From: Oligoflexaceae bacterium
Lineage (GTDB): Bacteria; Bdellovibrionota_B; Oligoflexia; Oligoflexales; Oligoflexaceae
Assembly (NCBI GenBank): GCA_947474445.1
Contig: CANJJY010000002.1
Location: 1-33,696, forward strand
Reading direction: 5' to 3'
DNA length: 33,696 bases
The notes below the pieces were generated by a model. The model ran no database searches. It was given only the letters and a program-made list of their open reading frames with translations, and had not been told where the DNA came from. The translations under genes and the position numbers were made by a program. Below are positions 15,602 to 23,892 of the stretch, one piece after another. Numbering within the stretch: position 1 is the stretch's first letter; every line of letters begins with the position of its first letter.

Positions 15602-16888
15602 ATGTTTTCTCAGTTTATGTTTGCGACCGGCATCGAAAATAGCTATCCGACCATCAGTGGAGGTCGGCATAGGGTCGATGAAATGGAGAAGACTAAACAC
15701 TACGATTATTGGTCCAAGGACTTTGACTGCGTCGAAGAATTAGGCATCAAGGTGCTTCGATACGGCCCCCCACTCCACAAGGTTTGGTTAGGTCCAAACC
15801 GCTATGATTGGGAATTCACAGATCTTGTGTTCAATGATCTCAAACGCCGCAATATGATCGTGATTGTCGATCTTTGTCATTTTGGTCTCCCGGACTGGCT
15901 AGGGAATTTTCAGAACGGCGATATGCCTGAACTCTTCTCTACCTATGCAAAGGACTTTGCGCTTCGCTTCCCTTGGGTCCAGCTCTACACGCCCATGAAC
16001 GAAATGTTTATCTGCGCCCTTTTTTCCGCTCAATACGGCTGGTGGAATGAACAGCTGAAAAGTGATCTCGGCTTTGTTACTGCACTTAAACACATCGTCA
16101 AAGCTAACGTCCTCGCTATGCACGCGATTCTCGAGGTGCAGCCTCACGCGATCTTTGTGCAGAGCGAGTCTTCAGAATATTATCACGCCGACAATCCAGA
16201 TGCGATCGGTCCGGCCGAGTGCATGAACTCGATGCGCTTTCTGTCTCTCGATCTCAATTACGGGCGTCGCGTGAGTTCTGAAATGTATGAATACTTGATG
16301 GATCATGGCCTGACCCGCGATGAATATCATTTCTTTCTGAAGCATCATCTCAAAGCACGCTGCATCATGGGAAACGACTATTACGTCACCAATGAGCACA
16401 GGGTCTCTCCCGACGGCCTAACCCGTCCAGCCGGTGAAGTGTTTGGCTACGATGAGATTACCATGCAGTACTACACGCGTTATCTGCTTCCTGTCATGCA
16501 TACAGAAACTAATTTTGAGCAGGGTCCACGCGGCGATGAGGCCGTGAACTGGCTCTGGAAACAATGGTCAAACGTCCTCCACATCCGAAACAAGGGCGTG
16601 CCGGTGGTCGGCTTCACCTGGTATTCACTGACCGATCAAGTCGATTGGGACACGGCCCTGCGAGAAAATCAGGGGCGCGTTAATCCCCTTGGGTTATTTG
16701 ATCTCGACCGCACCATTCGTCCGGTCGGAACGGCCTATAAACAGCTGATCAAAGATTGGCGAGCTGTGCTTCCCACCCAGAGTATGTGCCTACGTGTCCC
16801 CATTATACCGCCGGGTTTGATGGTTCGAGAATCGCCCTGGCTCTTTCCAGATTTGCGCCCTACAGCCCCATCCAACGCCGAGCATTAA
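15602..16888 (+). CDS. Glycoside hydrolase family 1-like protein
   Basis: The product from ATG 15602 has 428 residues. The earlier in-frame ATG at 15575 is rejected because an AGGAGG ribosome site (15587-15592) lies between them. It shows the GH1 barrel pattern: FMFATGIENSYP at the N-terminus, LGIKVLRYGPPLHKVWLGPNRYDW, the acid/base Glu134 in YTPMNEMF, and the nucleophile candidate Glu302 in VMHTETNF, then GFTWYSLTDQVDWD and a C-terminal NPLGLFDLDRTIRPVG. The nucleophile motif is TETN rather than the usual TENG, as in less typical GH1-like groups. There is no signal peptide, so it is cytoplasmic. It sits 13 nt before an SDR gene. The substrate is unknown; beta-glucosidase is only the family default. 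Confidence 0.82.
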   Translation: MFSQFMFATGIENSYPTISGGRHRVDEMEKTKHYDYWSKDFDCVEELGIKVLRYGPPLHKVWLGPNRYDWEFTDLVFNDLKRRNMIVIVDLCHFGLPDWLGNFQNGDMPELFSTYAKDFALRFPWVQLYTPMNEMFICALFSAQYGWWNEQLKSDLGFVTALKHIVKANVLAMHAILEVQPHAIFVQSESSEYYHADNPDAIGPAECMNSMRFLSLDLNYGRRVSSEMYEYLMDHGLTRDEYHFFLKHHLKARCIMGNDYYVTNEHRVSPDGLTRPAGEVFGYDEITMQYYTRYLLPVMHTETNFEQGPRGDEAVNWLWKQWSNVLHIRNKGVPVVGFTWYSLTDQVDWDTALRENQGRVNPLGLFDLDRTIRPVGTAYKQLIKDWRAVLPTQSMCLRVPIIPPGLMVRESPWLFPDLRPTAPSNAEH

Positions 16889-16901
16889 AAAGGATGCCCC
16901 C

Positions 16902-17651
16902 ATGGAACATCGATTTGAAAACAGCGTGGCGATCGTCACAGGAGCTGCGAGTGGGATCGGACTAGCGACCGCCAAGCGCTTCGCCTCGGAAGGTGCTACC
17001 GTGGTGATTGCCGATCGGGATACGAGCAAGTTAGCGACCGCCGTGCAGGCCGTGGAAGAAGCAGGAAAGAGTAAAGGTCGCGTGTGGGGAAGTACCTGCG
17101 ACGTGTCGCAGGAATCAGATGTTTCGGCCACGTTTCAAGGGACTCTGCAGCGCTTCGCTAAAGTCGATATTATCGTCAACAACGCGGGCCTCATGATTTT
17201 CAAGGCGCTGGAAGATCACAGCATAGAAGATTGGAACAGGGTCCTTTCGGTCGATCTCTTAGGCGCATTCTTGATGACGCGCGAAGCTTTTAGAGGGATG
17301 CCTAGCGGTGGGGTGATCGTCAATGTATCGAGCATTCACGCTATTGAAACAACTCCACTGGTCGCTGCCTATGCTGCTGCAAAGTCAGCGCTGCTCTCTC
17401 TCACTCGATCATCAGCCATTGAAGGCAAAGACAAGGGAATTCGGGTCAATGCCATACTCCCTGGAGCGATCGACACGCCCATGCTGTGGACTAATCCAAA
17501 TGTGAAGTCTGGCAAGGAAGTCGTCTTGAAGGTCGATGTCGGTACCGACGAACAAGTCGCTGCGGCAATCGCCTTTCTCGCCTCAAACGACTCGAGTTTT
17601 ATCCAAGGAGTCTCGCTGCGGGTCGATGGTGGCCGCCTCAACCATCTTTAA
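16902..17651 (+). CDS. Short-chain dehydrogenase/reductase
   Basis: A 249-residue classical SDR. The NAD(P) motif TGAASGIG is at residues 13-20, an acidic residue at the end of the second strand (VIADRD) suggests NAD preference, NNAG lies near residue 92, and the catalytic pair is Tyr157 and Lys161 in YAAAK, with the preceding serine in NVSSIHA. PGAIDTPM and the C-terminal GVSLRVDGG are typical. It follows the GH1-like gene by 13 nt and is very probably co-transcribed, so it may oxidise or reduce a sugar released by that enzyme; that link is inference. Its stop codon overlaps the stop of the convergent lipoprotein gene within TTAA at 17648-17651. Confidence 0.93.
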   Translation: MEHRFENSVAIVTGAASGIGLATAKRFASEGATVVIADRDTSKLATAVQAVEEAGKSKGRVWGSTCDVSQESDVSATFQGTLQRFAKVDIIVNNAGLMIFKALEDHSIEDWNRVLSVDLLGAFLMTREAFRGMPSGGVIVNVSSIHAIETTPLVAAYAAAKSALLSLTRSSAIEGKDKGIRVNAILPGAIDTPMLWTNPNVKSGKEVVLKVDVGTDEQVAAAIAFLASNDSSFIQGVSLRVDGGRLNHL

Positions 17652-18319
17652 CGGCCTGTGGTGTTACACAAGCCGATCTGGATTTTTGCAAAATTTGGAT
17701 CGGCCATGTTCCGCTTCACACCCATGTCGCAGCCGTCGATCGCCGTAAGACTGACATCGAGGCGATCGCCTGTTTTAAAGGTCAAATTAAGCGGCCCCAT
17801 CATCCGACTGTTATAGACGATGGGCGCGGCGGCTGTTCCATCTGCGTGAACAACGAGTACCTCCACGGTATGGCTGCAACCACTGATGCTCGATGTGGTC
17901 GCGACGACGGTCTGGTTCAAGGCAGATACGACATTGAATTTATCGACCTTAAAGTAGCCCTGAAAGCAGAGGACGGCATCGTTATAGTCGAGATCGCTCC
18001 CGACCGCGGTATCTTCAAAATTAACACCGACTTTAACGGTCGAAACGCCGGGAATTTGGGACGCATATTCTTTATTGATTGCTTGCGCTTCGTTGACACG
18101 CGCCACGAGTTCGTTGCTTTCCAATCTTTGTTCGACCGGCAAAGCCTCGATCTGCGCGATCGGTTCTTCCACCGGCGGAGGGAGAGGAGCAGGTTCTTCT
18201 TGGGCGACCGGTTCAGGGTCCACTTTAGTATTAGGCGCGTCATTGAAAGTGGCGTCCGAGCACGCAGCAAGCGCCATGGCCAAAACACTGACGAGCGTCG
18301 CATACGAAGCGAATTTCAT
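17648..18319 (-). CDS. Predicted lipoprotein with FED...DYND motif
   Basis: A 223-residue lipoprotein. The signal ends in lipobox ALAAC (Cys20). A Pro/Glu-rich linker (about 30-60) precedes a domain at about 95-223. That domain contains NFEDTAVGSDLDYNDAVLCFQGYF, which resembles the metal-binding FED...DxDYND motif of DUF4114/LruC-type secreted proteins, and four cysteines that may pair. GDRLDVSLTAIDGCDMGV lies near the end. The function is unknown; a calcium-binding surface role is a guess from the Asp/Asn cluster. It ends tail-to-tail with the SDR gene, with overlapping stop codons. Confidence 0.8.
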   Translation of the reverse strand: MKFASYATLVSVLAMALAACSDATFNDAPNTKVDPEPVAQEEPAPLPPPVEEPIAQIEALPVEQRLESNELVARVNEAQAINKEYASQIPGVSTVKVGVNFEDTAVGSDLDYNDAVLCFQGYFKVDKFNVVSALNQTVVATTSSISGCSHTVEVLVVHADGTAAAPIVYNSRMMGPLNLTFKTGDRLDVSLTAIDGCDMGVKRNMADPNFAKIQIGLCNTTGR

Positions 18320-18520
18320 GACATCTCCCCTCTAACTGTTCAGGGGGAGCATCGGAGGCCGTTTCATAATACTTGACTAAAAAGATGAGCGCCGAGATTA
18401 AGTCAATGCTTTTGAGTATATACTGCAAAGAGCGGCGTGCGAGATGGGACCGATCCAAAGGCGTCTTCGGCTCGGGTACTCTTAATTCAATAAAGGCAGA
18501 ATGAGTTGGAAAGGCTGTCA

Positions 18521-18548
18521 GCCTGAGAGCTAGGACCTTTTCTCAGGC
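18521..18548 (-). terminator. Hairpin downstream of the acidic-tail protein gene
   Basis: GCCTGAGA (18521-18528) and TCTCAGGC (18541-18548) form a perfect 8-bp stem with a 12-nt loop, about 20 nt after the stop of the leftward gene at 18569. No strong T-run follows, so this may be an RNA-stabilising stem instead of a terminator. The rest of 18320-18568 shows no gene. Confidence 0.4.
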
Positions 18549-18568
18549 GAACAAGCCCATGAGCCGGA

Positions 18569-18877
18569 TCAGGCGTCGTCATCGTCGTCTTCGTCTTCGT
18601 ACATATCTTCGAGAGACTCTTCGTCAGACTCTTCTTCTTCGAAGAAGGCGTCGTCATCGTCGGCTACTTCTTCCTCTTCTTCGACGGGCGCCGCCTCGAG
18701 CTCTTCGTCTTGGGCCGCACGCCACTCGTCTTCTTCATCATGATCCATCTCGTCGACGGTGTAATCGTCTTCTAAATCTTCGTGACGCGCCTCGAGCCAA
18801 TCCTTGGCGTCATCTTCTGATTCAAATCCGGCTTTTAAAATTTTCCCTGATTCTATGTGATAGACTTTCCAGAGCAA
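18569..18877 (-). CDS. Small protein with highly acidic tail, function unknown
   Basis: From a TTG at 18875-18877, 8 nt after a TTGGAG ribosome site, the product has 102 residues. It has a short folded-looking N-terminus (LLWKVYHIESGKILKAGFESEDDAKDWLEARHE, about 35 residues). The remaining 65 are almost entirely Asp and Glu, ending EDEDDDDDA. An upstream in-frame ATG at 18958 would add 27 residues but has no ribosome site at normal distance. I do not recognise the family. The front part resembles small single-domain proteins with an ExxDDAxxWLE helix. Acidic tails of this kind often bind basic proteins or metal ions, but nothing here shows which. Confidence 0.65.
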   Translation of the reverse strand: MLWKVYHIESGKILKAGFESEDDAKDWLEARHEDLEDDYTVDEMDHDEEDEWRAAQDEELEAAPVEEEEEVADDDDAFFEEEESDEESLEDMYEDEDDDDDA

Positions 18878-19107
18878 GGTACGATCTCCAATCCTAGAGG
18901 GTGTCCACGTCGGAAGAACGTAGAGCCAGCTCGACCCCTCCGCTAAAAATTTTATCATAAACCATTCAAATTCCTACCCCTCCCCCCTTTTCATTTCCAG
19001 ATAAGGCGACCGGAGTGTGCCAATTTTGCTTATTTTGAGCTTGCATGGCCCGCGATTCTTTAGTAAACCAGCTTCGTATAAGAATTCAAGCCATAGAGGG
19101 AACTGCC

Positions 19108-19782
19108 ATGGGATTGCTGGCGCTTTTCGGAGTCTTGGCCCTGAGCCCCCAAACGATCTCTCCGAGCCCTTTTGCCTGCCAGCTTTCCCCGAGCCTAGGT
19201 AAAGGACATAGCTCTGTGGGTCAACTCGATACGACAAGCGCCTTGTCCGCGGCCTGTTCTTACCGCCTCTTTGAGACGGGTCGACTCAGTTTTTGGCCTG
19301 AAATTGAAGGGGCCGAATATCGCTGGAATCGATTCCGACAGAACGGCAGCCATTCCAGTTTAGTCGATCTGCAATCGCGCGATCTGGGCCTGGGTCTGGT
19401 GGGTCGCTATCACATGGAATCCTGGAGCATTTACCTGGGTCTACATGCGGGTCAGGGCCAAGGCCGCATCGAACAAACCGAGAGCGGCGCTGCCGACCGT
19501 CAATCAGCTTTTTACAAAAATGCTTCCCATCGCCGGCTCAGTCAAGAAATCGGACTGGAGCGTGCGATCGCCTCGCGTATCGCCGTTTCGGGCGGGCTGG
19601 TCCATGCCTCTGGTCGTCTTTCTTGGGATGCACAATCTGGAAAATTTGAAGGTCAGGACGTAGACGCGGCCAGCCGCTTGACTTTAACTGACACAGTAAC
19701 CGATTCCAGCGCGTTCAGTCGTGATCAGCTAGCCTACGAAAGCTGGGATGTGCGATTCGGACTCCGTCTGCTCATAGACTGA
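19108..19782 (+). CDS. Probable outer-membrane or secreted beta-rich protein
   Basis: From ATG 19108, 6 nt after GAGGGA, the product has 224 residues. It starts with a signal-like hydrophobic segment (GLLALFGVLALSPQTISPSPFA). The mature part alternates polar and aromatic residues in strand-like blocks, for example SYRLFETGRLSFWPEIEG, SWSIYLGLHAG and YESWDVRFGLRLLID at the end. This suggests a small outer-membrane barrel, though the last residue is not the usual aromatic. No family is recognised. An in-frame ATG at 19045 lies 21 codons upstream but lacks a ribosome site. The gene overlaps the convergent EVE gene by 11 nt at their 3' ends. Confidence 0.65.
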   Translation: MGLLALFGVLALSPQTISPSPFACQLSPSLGKGHSSVGQLDTTSALSAACSYRLFETGRLSFWPEIEGAEYRWNRFRQNGSHSSLVDLQSRDLGLGLVGRYHMESWSIYLGLHAGQGQGRIEQTESGAADRQSAFYKNASHRRLSQEIGLERAIASRIAVSGGLVHASGRLSWDAQSGKFEGQDVDAASRLTLTDTVTDSSAFSRDQLAYESWDVRFGLRLLID

Positions 19783-20296
19783 GAGGGGCTGTCTCGCGCT
19801 CGGCAACATCGCACGCGACGAGTGGACTCAAGCTGCAGATGTACCTCCACTCCCCTTCGCTGACAGGTTGAATGGACAGTCTTTGCCCAGGTCTTAGCAA
19901 AGCCATTGAGGCCAGTGATGCTTCGGCGCGGAGACGCTTCAAGGAGACTGGTTCGTGAAAGCGCTTGATAGCCTGTACCTCAACCGCTACCCAGCGTGAT
20001 GCACCTAGAGCCTGAGACTTAGGATCGAAGTAATCCGATTTGGGATTGAGAGCTGTTTGATCGGGATAGGCCGTTCGTACGACACGAGCAACGCCGACTA
20101 TGCAGGGCTCAGCCGTACTGCTGTGATAGATAAAAACCTCATCGCCATAGGAGAACTCATCCCGCATCAAGTTGCGCGCCTGATAGTTACGCACTCCTTC
20201 CCATCCATCGGTCCGTCCCGGTTTAGATAGAAGGTCAGCGAAACTGTAAGTTTCTGGCTCAGTTTTCATCAGCCAATATTTCTTGCTCGAAACCAC
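19772..20296 (-). CDS. EVE-domain (PUA-like) protein
   Basis: The 174-residue product is a single EVE domain, a PUA-like fold found in bacterial proteins and eukaryotic thymocyte protein Thy28, thought to bind modified nucleic-acid bases. Diagnostic segments are YWLMKTEPETYSFADLL, WEGVRNYQARNLMRD, GDEVFIYHSS, VGVARVV and the W-rich RWVAVEVQ. I prefer GTG 20296, 8 nt after AGGAG, to an earlier in-frame GTG at 20305 that overlaps that site. It is divergent from polA. The ligand (methylated or hydroxymethylated cytosine is typical of the fold) cannot be told from sequence. Confidence 0.93.
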   Translation of the reverse strand: MVSSKKYWLMKTEPETYSFADLLSKPGRTDGWEGVRNYQARNLMRDEFSYGDEVFIYHSSTAEPCIVGVARVVRTAYPDQTALNPKSDYFDPKSQALGASRWVAVEVQAIKRFHEPVSLKRLRAEASLASMALLRPGQRLSIQPVSEGEWRYICSLSPLVACDVAERETAPLSL

Positions 20297-20390
20297 CGTG
20301 TTCACTCCTCTCCAAATGCACCTAGCGATCTGCCGGTCAAATCAGGTAAACCAGAAGGCTCTGGATAGCCTTTGATCGAAGGAAAAAACT

Positions 20391-23114
20391 ATGCCCAAAC
20401 AACGCCTTTTTATCGTCGATGCCATGGCGATGGCGTTTCGCTCATATCACGCCATTCGCCCCCTCACAAGTCCTCAAGGCACACCCGTCAATGCCGTCTA
20501 TGGGAGCCTGCTTTTTCTTTGGAGTCTCATTGAAAAGCAAAAGCCTGATTTTCTGGCCTTTGCCACGGATAGTCAGGAAAAAACCTTTCGTCACGAGCTT
20601 TATAGCGAATACAAAGCCAATCGCTCGGAAATGCCTCCTGATCTAGTCGTTCAACTGCCTTACCTCTTTCGTTTATTCAAGGCCCTGCAGGCGCCGATGC
20701 TCAAGGAACCAGGGCTGGAAGCGGACGATCTCATCGGCTCGCTAGTCGATCGCTATGCATCCTCCGACCTGCATTGCTATATCGTCTCAGGCGATAAAGA
20801 TTTCATGCAGCTGATCAACGAAAATGTAACCCTTTTTAGTCCGAAAAAGGGAGGTGAAGTCGTCGAGACGAATCTTCCCGAGGTATTTGCCAAATTTGGC
20901 TGTCGCCCCGATCAAGTGATCGACATGCTGGCTCTGATCGGCGACAGCTCAGACAATGTTCCCGGCGTGCCTGGCATCGGTGACAAGGGCGCCGCAAAAC
21001 TTATCCAACAGTTTCATTCTCTCGACGGCATCTATCAGAACCTCGATGCGGTGGCCAATCAAAGGCAGCGCCTGGGTCTCGAAAACAATCGCGAGTTGGC
21101 CTATCTTTCGCAAAAGCTCGTCACGATCCACAAGGAAGCCACGCTTCACTTCAGTCTTGATCAATTGCGTTGCGATCCCTTACGGGCTCTTGCCAACCCT
21201 GACCTTCTCGCCTTGCTCGACGAATTGGACTTCAAATCGTTCGGTGAAAAGGTGCGGACTCGCTTGAAGAGTCTACCCGTGGCAGAGGCCACGCTTCCGA
21301 CTTTGGTGAAAAATGATTTCAAATACCATACCGTCCAGTCGCGAGCGGAGATCGACGCTTTGATCGCCCGCGCTCGAGCAGCGACGATGTTCAGTTTCGA
21401 TACGGAAACGACCGGCCTCGATCGCATCAGCGATAAGCCGATCGGGGCAAGTTTTTCATTTGAGACGGGCGAAGCTTTCTATGTTCCCCTTCACGATGCA
21501 CATCGTCCTCTACCTTACGTCGAAGTTTTGAGCGCCCTGCAAGAGGTGCTCGAAACGCCGGCTTTGAAAGTCGGACACAACGTGAAGTTCGATATTCAAA
21601 TGCTGCATAACATCGAGATCGAAGTGAGCGGGCCTCTGGCCGATACGATGCTCGCCTCGCAGCTCCTCGACGCCAGCGAACGCAGTCACAGCCTCGATGA
21701 ATGCACGCTGCGCTATCTTCAGCACGTTAAAATCAAGACGGATACTCTGCTCGATGCCTCGGGTTCCATGCTGAGCGCGCCGCTCGAACAGCTCAGTGCC
21801 TACGCCTGCGAGGATGCCGATTTCACGCTCAGGCTCTATCACTGCATGCGTCCCAAACTGGAAGCGAACGAACTAGTTTCCGTCTTTGAAGACATTGAAA
21901 TGCCCCTGGCGCCCATCCTGGGGGCTATGGAGCAGCGCGGCATCCATGTCGATGCCGATATTCTGCATGAGATTTCCGGACGGATTGATCTGCGGGCCAA
22001 AGAGTTGGAAAAAGAGATTCACGCACTAGCGGGAGAAGAATTCAATATTGGATCGCCGAAGCAGCTGCAGGTGATCCTCTTTGATAAATTAAAGATTCAT
22101 GAAGAGCTGGGTCTCAAACGGCTGAAAAAGACCAAAACGGGTTACTCGACTGACGTGTCTGTCCTCGAACAGATGGAAGCGCATCCCCTGGCGAAAGCCT
22201 TGCTCGAGTATCGGATGCTGACCAAGCTCAAAAACACTTATGTGGACAGCCTTCCGCAGTTGATCCATCCGAAGACCCAAAGAGTCCATACCCATTTTCA
22301 TCAAAACGGAGCTGCCACGGGGCGCCTGAGTTCTTCCGACCCCAACCTCCAGAACATACCGATTCGCTCGTCCATTGGTCGAGAAATCCGCAAAGCCTTC
22401 TGCAGTAATCTCAAGGATTGGGTCATCATTTCTGCTGACTATTCCCAGATTGAATTGCGTATTCTTGCGGCTCTTTCCGGCGATGAAGCTCTGCGCGAAG
22501 CTTTTATCCAGGGCGCCGATATTCACACTAGTACCGCCGCCAAGATATTTGGGGTCGCTCCCGAAGCTGTCGATGGGGGCCAAAGGGCTCAGGCCAAAGC
22601 CATTAATTTTGGCATCATTTATGGCATGGGCCCCCAACGCTTGGCCCGAGAAACTGGCGTGACCATGAAGGAAGCGAAAGAGTTTATCGAACGATACTTT
22701 GCCAGCTACCCGAAGATCCGCGCTTACATCGAGAAGTCGATACAGTTTGCACGCGACCATGAGTATACCAAAACCATAAGCGGGCGACGCCGTCCCCTCA
22801 AAGAGATCAATGCCAGTCAAGACGGGGGGACTCTCGCCAATGCCCAAAACATGGCTGTCAACTCCCCCGTTCAAGGCTCTGCCGCCGATCTGATTAAAAA
22901 GGCGATGGTTCAGGTTCAAAAGAAGCTGGATGAATCGAAGTACCGTGCTAAAATGCTACTCCAGGTCCACGATGAACTCGTTTTCGAATGTCCTCGGTCT
23001 GAAGTCGACGCTGTTATGCAGCTCATCGACCGCGAGATGGAGCATGCTTTTGATCTCGGAGTTCCCCTGAAAGTCGATGTTAGCTTTGGAAAGAATTGGC
23101 TAGAGGCACATTAA
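20391..23114 (+). CDS. polA: DNA polymerase I
   Basis: A full-length 907-residue Pol I that fills gaps and removes RNA primers. The 5'-nuclease domain is at about 1-300 (VDAMAMAFRSYHAI, GLEADDLIGSL, GDKDFMQLI, GDSSDNVPGVPGIGDKGA). The 3'-5' exonuclease looks intact, with Asp337 and Glu339 in FDTETTGLD, HNVKFDIQML and the YACEDADFTLRLY block. The polymerase domain has motif A with Asp683 in ISADYSQIELR, motif B RAQAKAINFGIIYGMG, and motif C Asp861 in LQVHDELVFE. AAGGA precedes the ATG. A small hairpin AAGGCT...AGCCTT lies just upstream. tatC starts one base after its stop, so the two are coupled. Confidence 0.98.
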   Translation: MPKQRLFIVDAMAMAFRSYHAIRPLTSPQGTPVNAVYGSLLFLWSLIEKQKPDFLAFATDSQEKTFRHELYSEYKANRSEMPPDLVVQLPYLFRLFKALQAPMLKEPGLEADDLIGSLVDRYASSDLHCYIVSGDKDFMQLINENVTLFSPKKGGEVVETNLPEVFAKFGCRPDQVIDMLALIGDSSDNVPGVPGIGDKGAAKLIQQFHSLDGIYQNLDAVANQRQRLGLENNRELAYLSQKLVTIHKEATLHFSLDQLRCDPLRALANPDLLALLDELDFKSFGEKVRTRLKSLPVAEATLPTLVKNDFKYHTVQSRAEIDALIARARAATMFSFDTETTGLDRISDKPIGASFSFETGEAFYVPLHDAHRPLPYVEVLSALQEVLETPALKVGHNVKFDIQMLHNIEIEVSGPLADTMLASQLLDASERSHSLDECTLRYLQHVKIKTDTLLDASGSMLSAPLEQLSAYACEDADFTLRLYHCMRPKLEANELVSVFEDIEMPLAPILGAMEQRGIHVDADILHEISGRIDLRAKELEKEIHALAGEEFNIGSPKQLQVILFDKLKIHEELGLKRLKKTKTGYSTDVSVLEQMEAHPLAKALLEYRMLTKLKNTYVDSLPQLIHPKTQRVHTHFHQNGAATGRLSSSDPNLQNIPIRSSIGREIRKAFCSNLKDWVIISADYSQIELRILAALSGDEALREAFIQGADIHTSTAAKIFGVAPEAVDGGQRAQAKAINFGIIYGMGPQRLARETGVTMKEAKEFIERYFASYPKIRAYIEKSIQFARDHEYTKTISGRRRPLKEINASQDGGTLANAQNMAVNSPVQGSAADLIKKAMVQVQKKLDESKYRAKMLLQVHDELVFECPRSEVDAVMQLIDREMEHAFDLGVPLKVDVSFGKNWLEAH

Positions 23115-23115
23115 A

Positions 23116-23892
23116 ATGACAGAGACAAAACGTGAAGATCAGCTGAAGGTTATGGGCCTGTTCGAACACATTGACGAATTGCGCGGACGCATCATCAAAT
23201 CCATGCTAGCCATCGTCGTCTTATTTGTACTTGGCTATGCTTACGCGAAGGAAATACTCATCTTTTTGGAAGGGCCTTTGATAAGCGTCCTTCCTGAGCA
23301 TGCGCAGGCTCTGCATTTTACCGGTCCGATGGACGTCTTCACCGCTAATATCAAACTCGGACTATTCGTAGGATTGATGCTGAGTTGTCCGGTTTGGCTT
23401 TATCAATTCTGGAAATTCATTGAACCGGCTCTCTACACGAACGAAAAACGCTATGCGATGCCTTTCATGGTGGCGTCGGTCACGCTGTTTGCGATCGGCG
23501 TCAGTTTCTGTTTTTATGTCATTGTTCCCACTTCGCTCAAATATTTAATCGGTCTCGGGACTGAAATGGGAACCACGCCTATCATTACGATCAGTGACTA
23601 TCTTTCACTCCTGATGCTGATGATGCTTGGCTTTGGACTGGTTTTTGAAACACCGGTTATCCTCGTTCTCCTCGCCCTGCTCGGCCTGGTTACGGCGCAA
23701 ACTCTCTCGGAAAATAGAAAGTACGTCATCGTCGTCATTTTTATTATCTCCGCGGTCCTCACGCCGACTCCTGATCCGATTACGATGTTTGCCATGGCCC
23801 TTCCCACCTGTGGTATGTACGAGATGTCGATCCTCTTCATTCGTTTTATCCAGAGGAAGAAAAACACTTCTGGTGCTTCGCATGTGGATTAG
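23116..23892 (+). CDS. tatC: Twin-arginine translocase subunit TatC
   Basis: TatC is the six-helix receptor of the twin-arginine export system, which moves folded proteins across the inner membrane. The 258-residue product has GLFEHIDELRGRIIKSM before the first helix, the FTGPMDVFTANIKLG loop, WLYQFWKFIEPALYTNEKRY, YVIVPTSLKYLIG, and the late conserved segment SAVLTPTPDPITMFAMALP. Six hydrophobic helices are evident. No tatA or tatB is nearby, so the other subunits are encoded elsewhere. It lies one base after polA, and its 3' end overlaps the next gene by 11 nt. Confidence 0.97.
   Translation: MTETKREDQLKVMGLFEHIDELRGRIIKSMLAIVVLFVLGYAYAKEILIFLEGPLISVLPEHAQALHFTGPMDVFTANIKLGLFVGLMLSCPVWLYQFWKFIEPALYTNEKRYAMPFMVASVTLFAIGVSFCFYVIVPTSLKYLIGLGTEMGTTPIITISDYLSLLMLMMLGFGLVFETPVILVLLALLGLVTAQTLSENRKYVIVVIFIISAVLTPTPDPITMFAMALPTCGMYEMSILFIRFIQRKKNTSGASHVD

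Noticed and set aside
22089..22919. 276-codon open frame on the minus strand
   Set aside because: It lies wholly inside polA, whose polymerase motifs fix the coding strand; no family features appear in the antisense frame.
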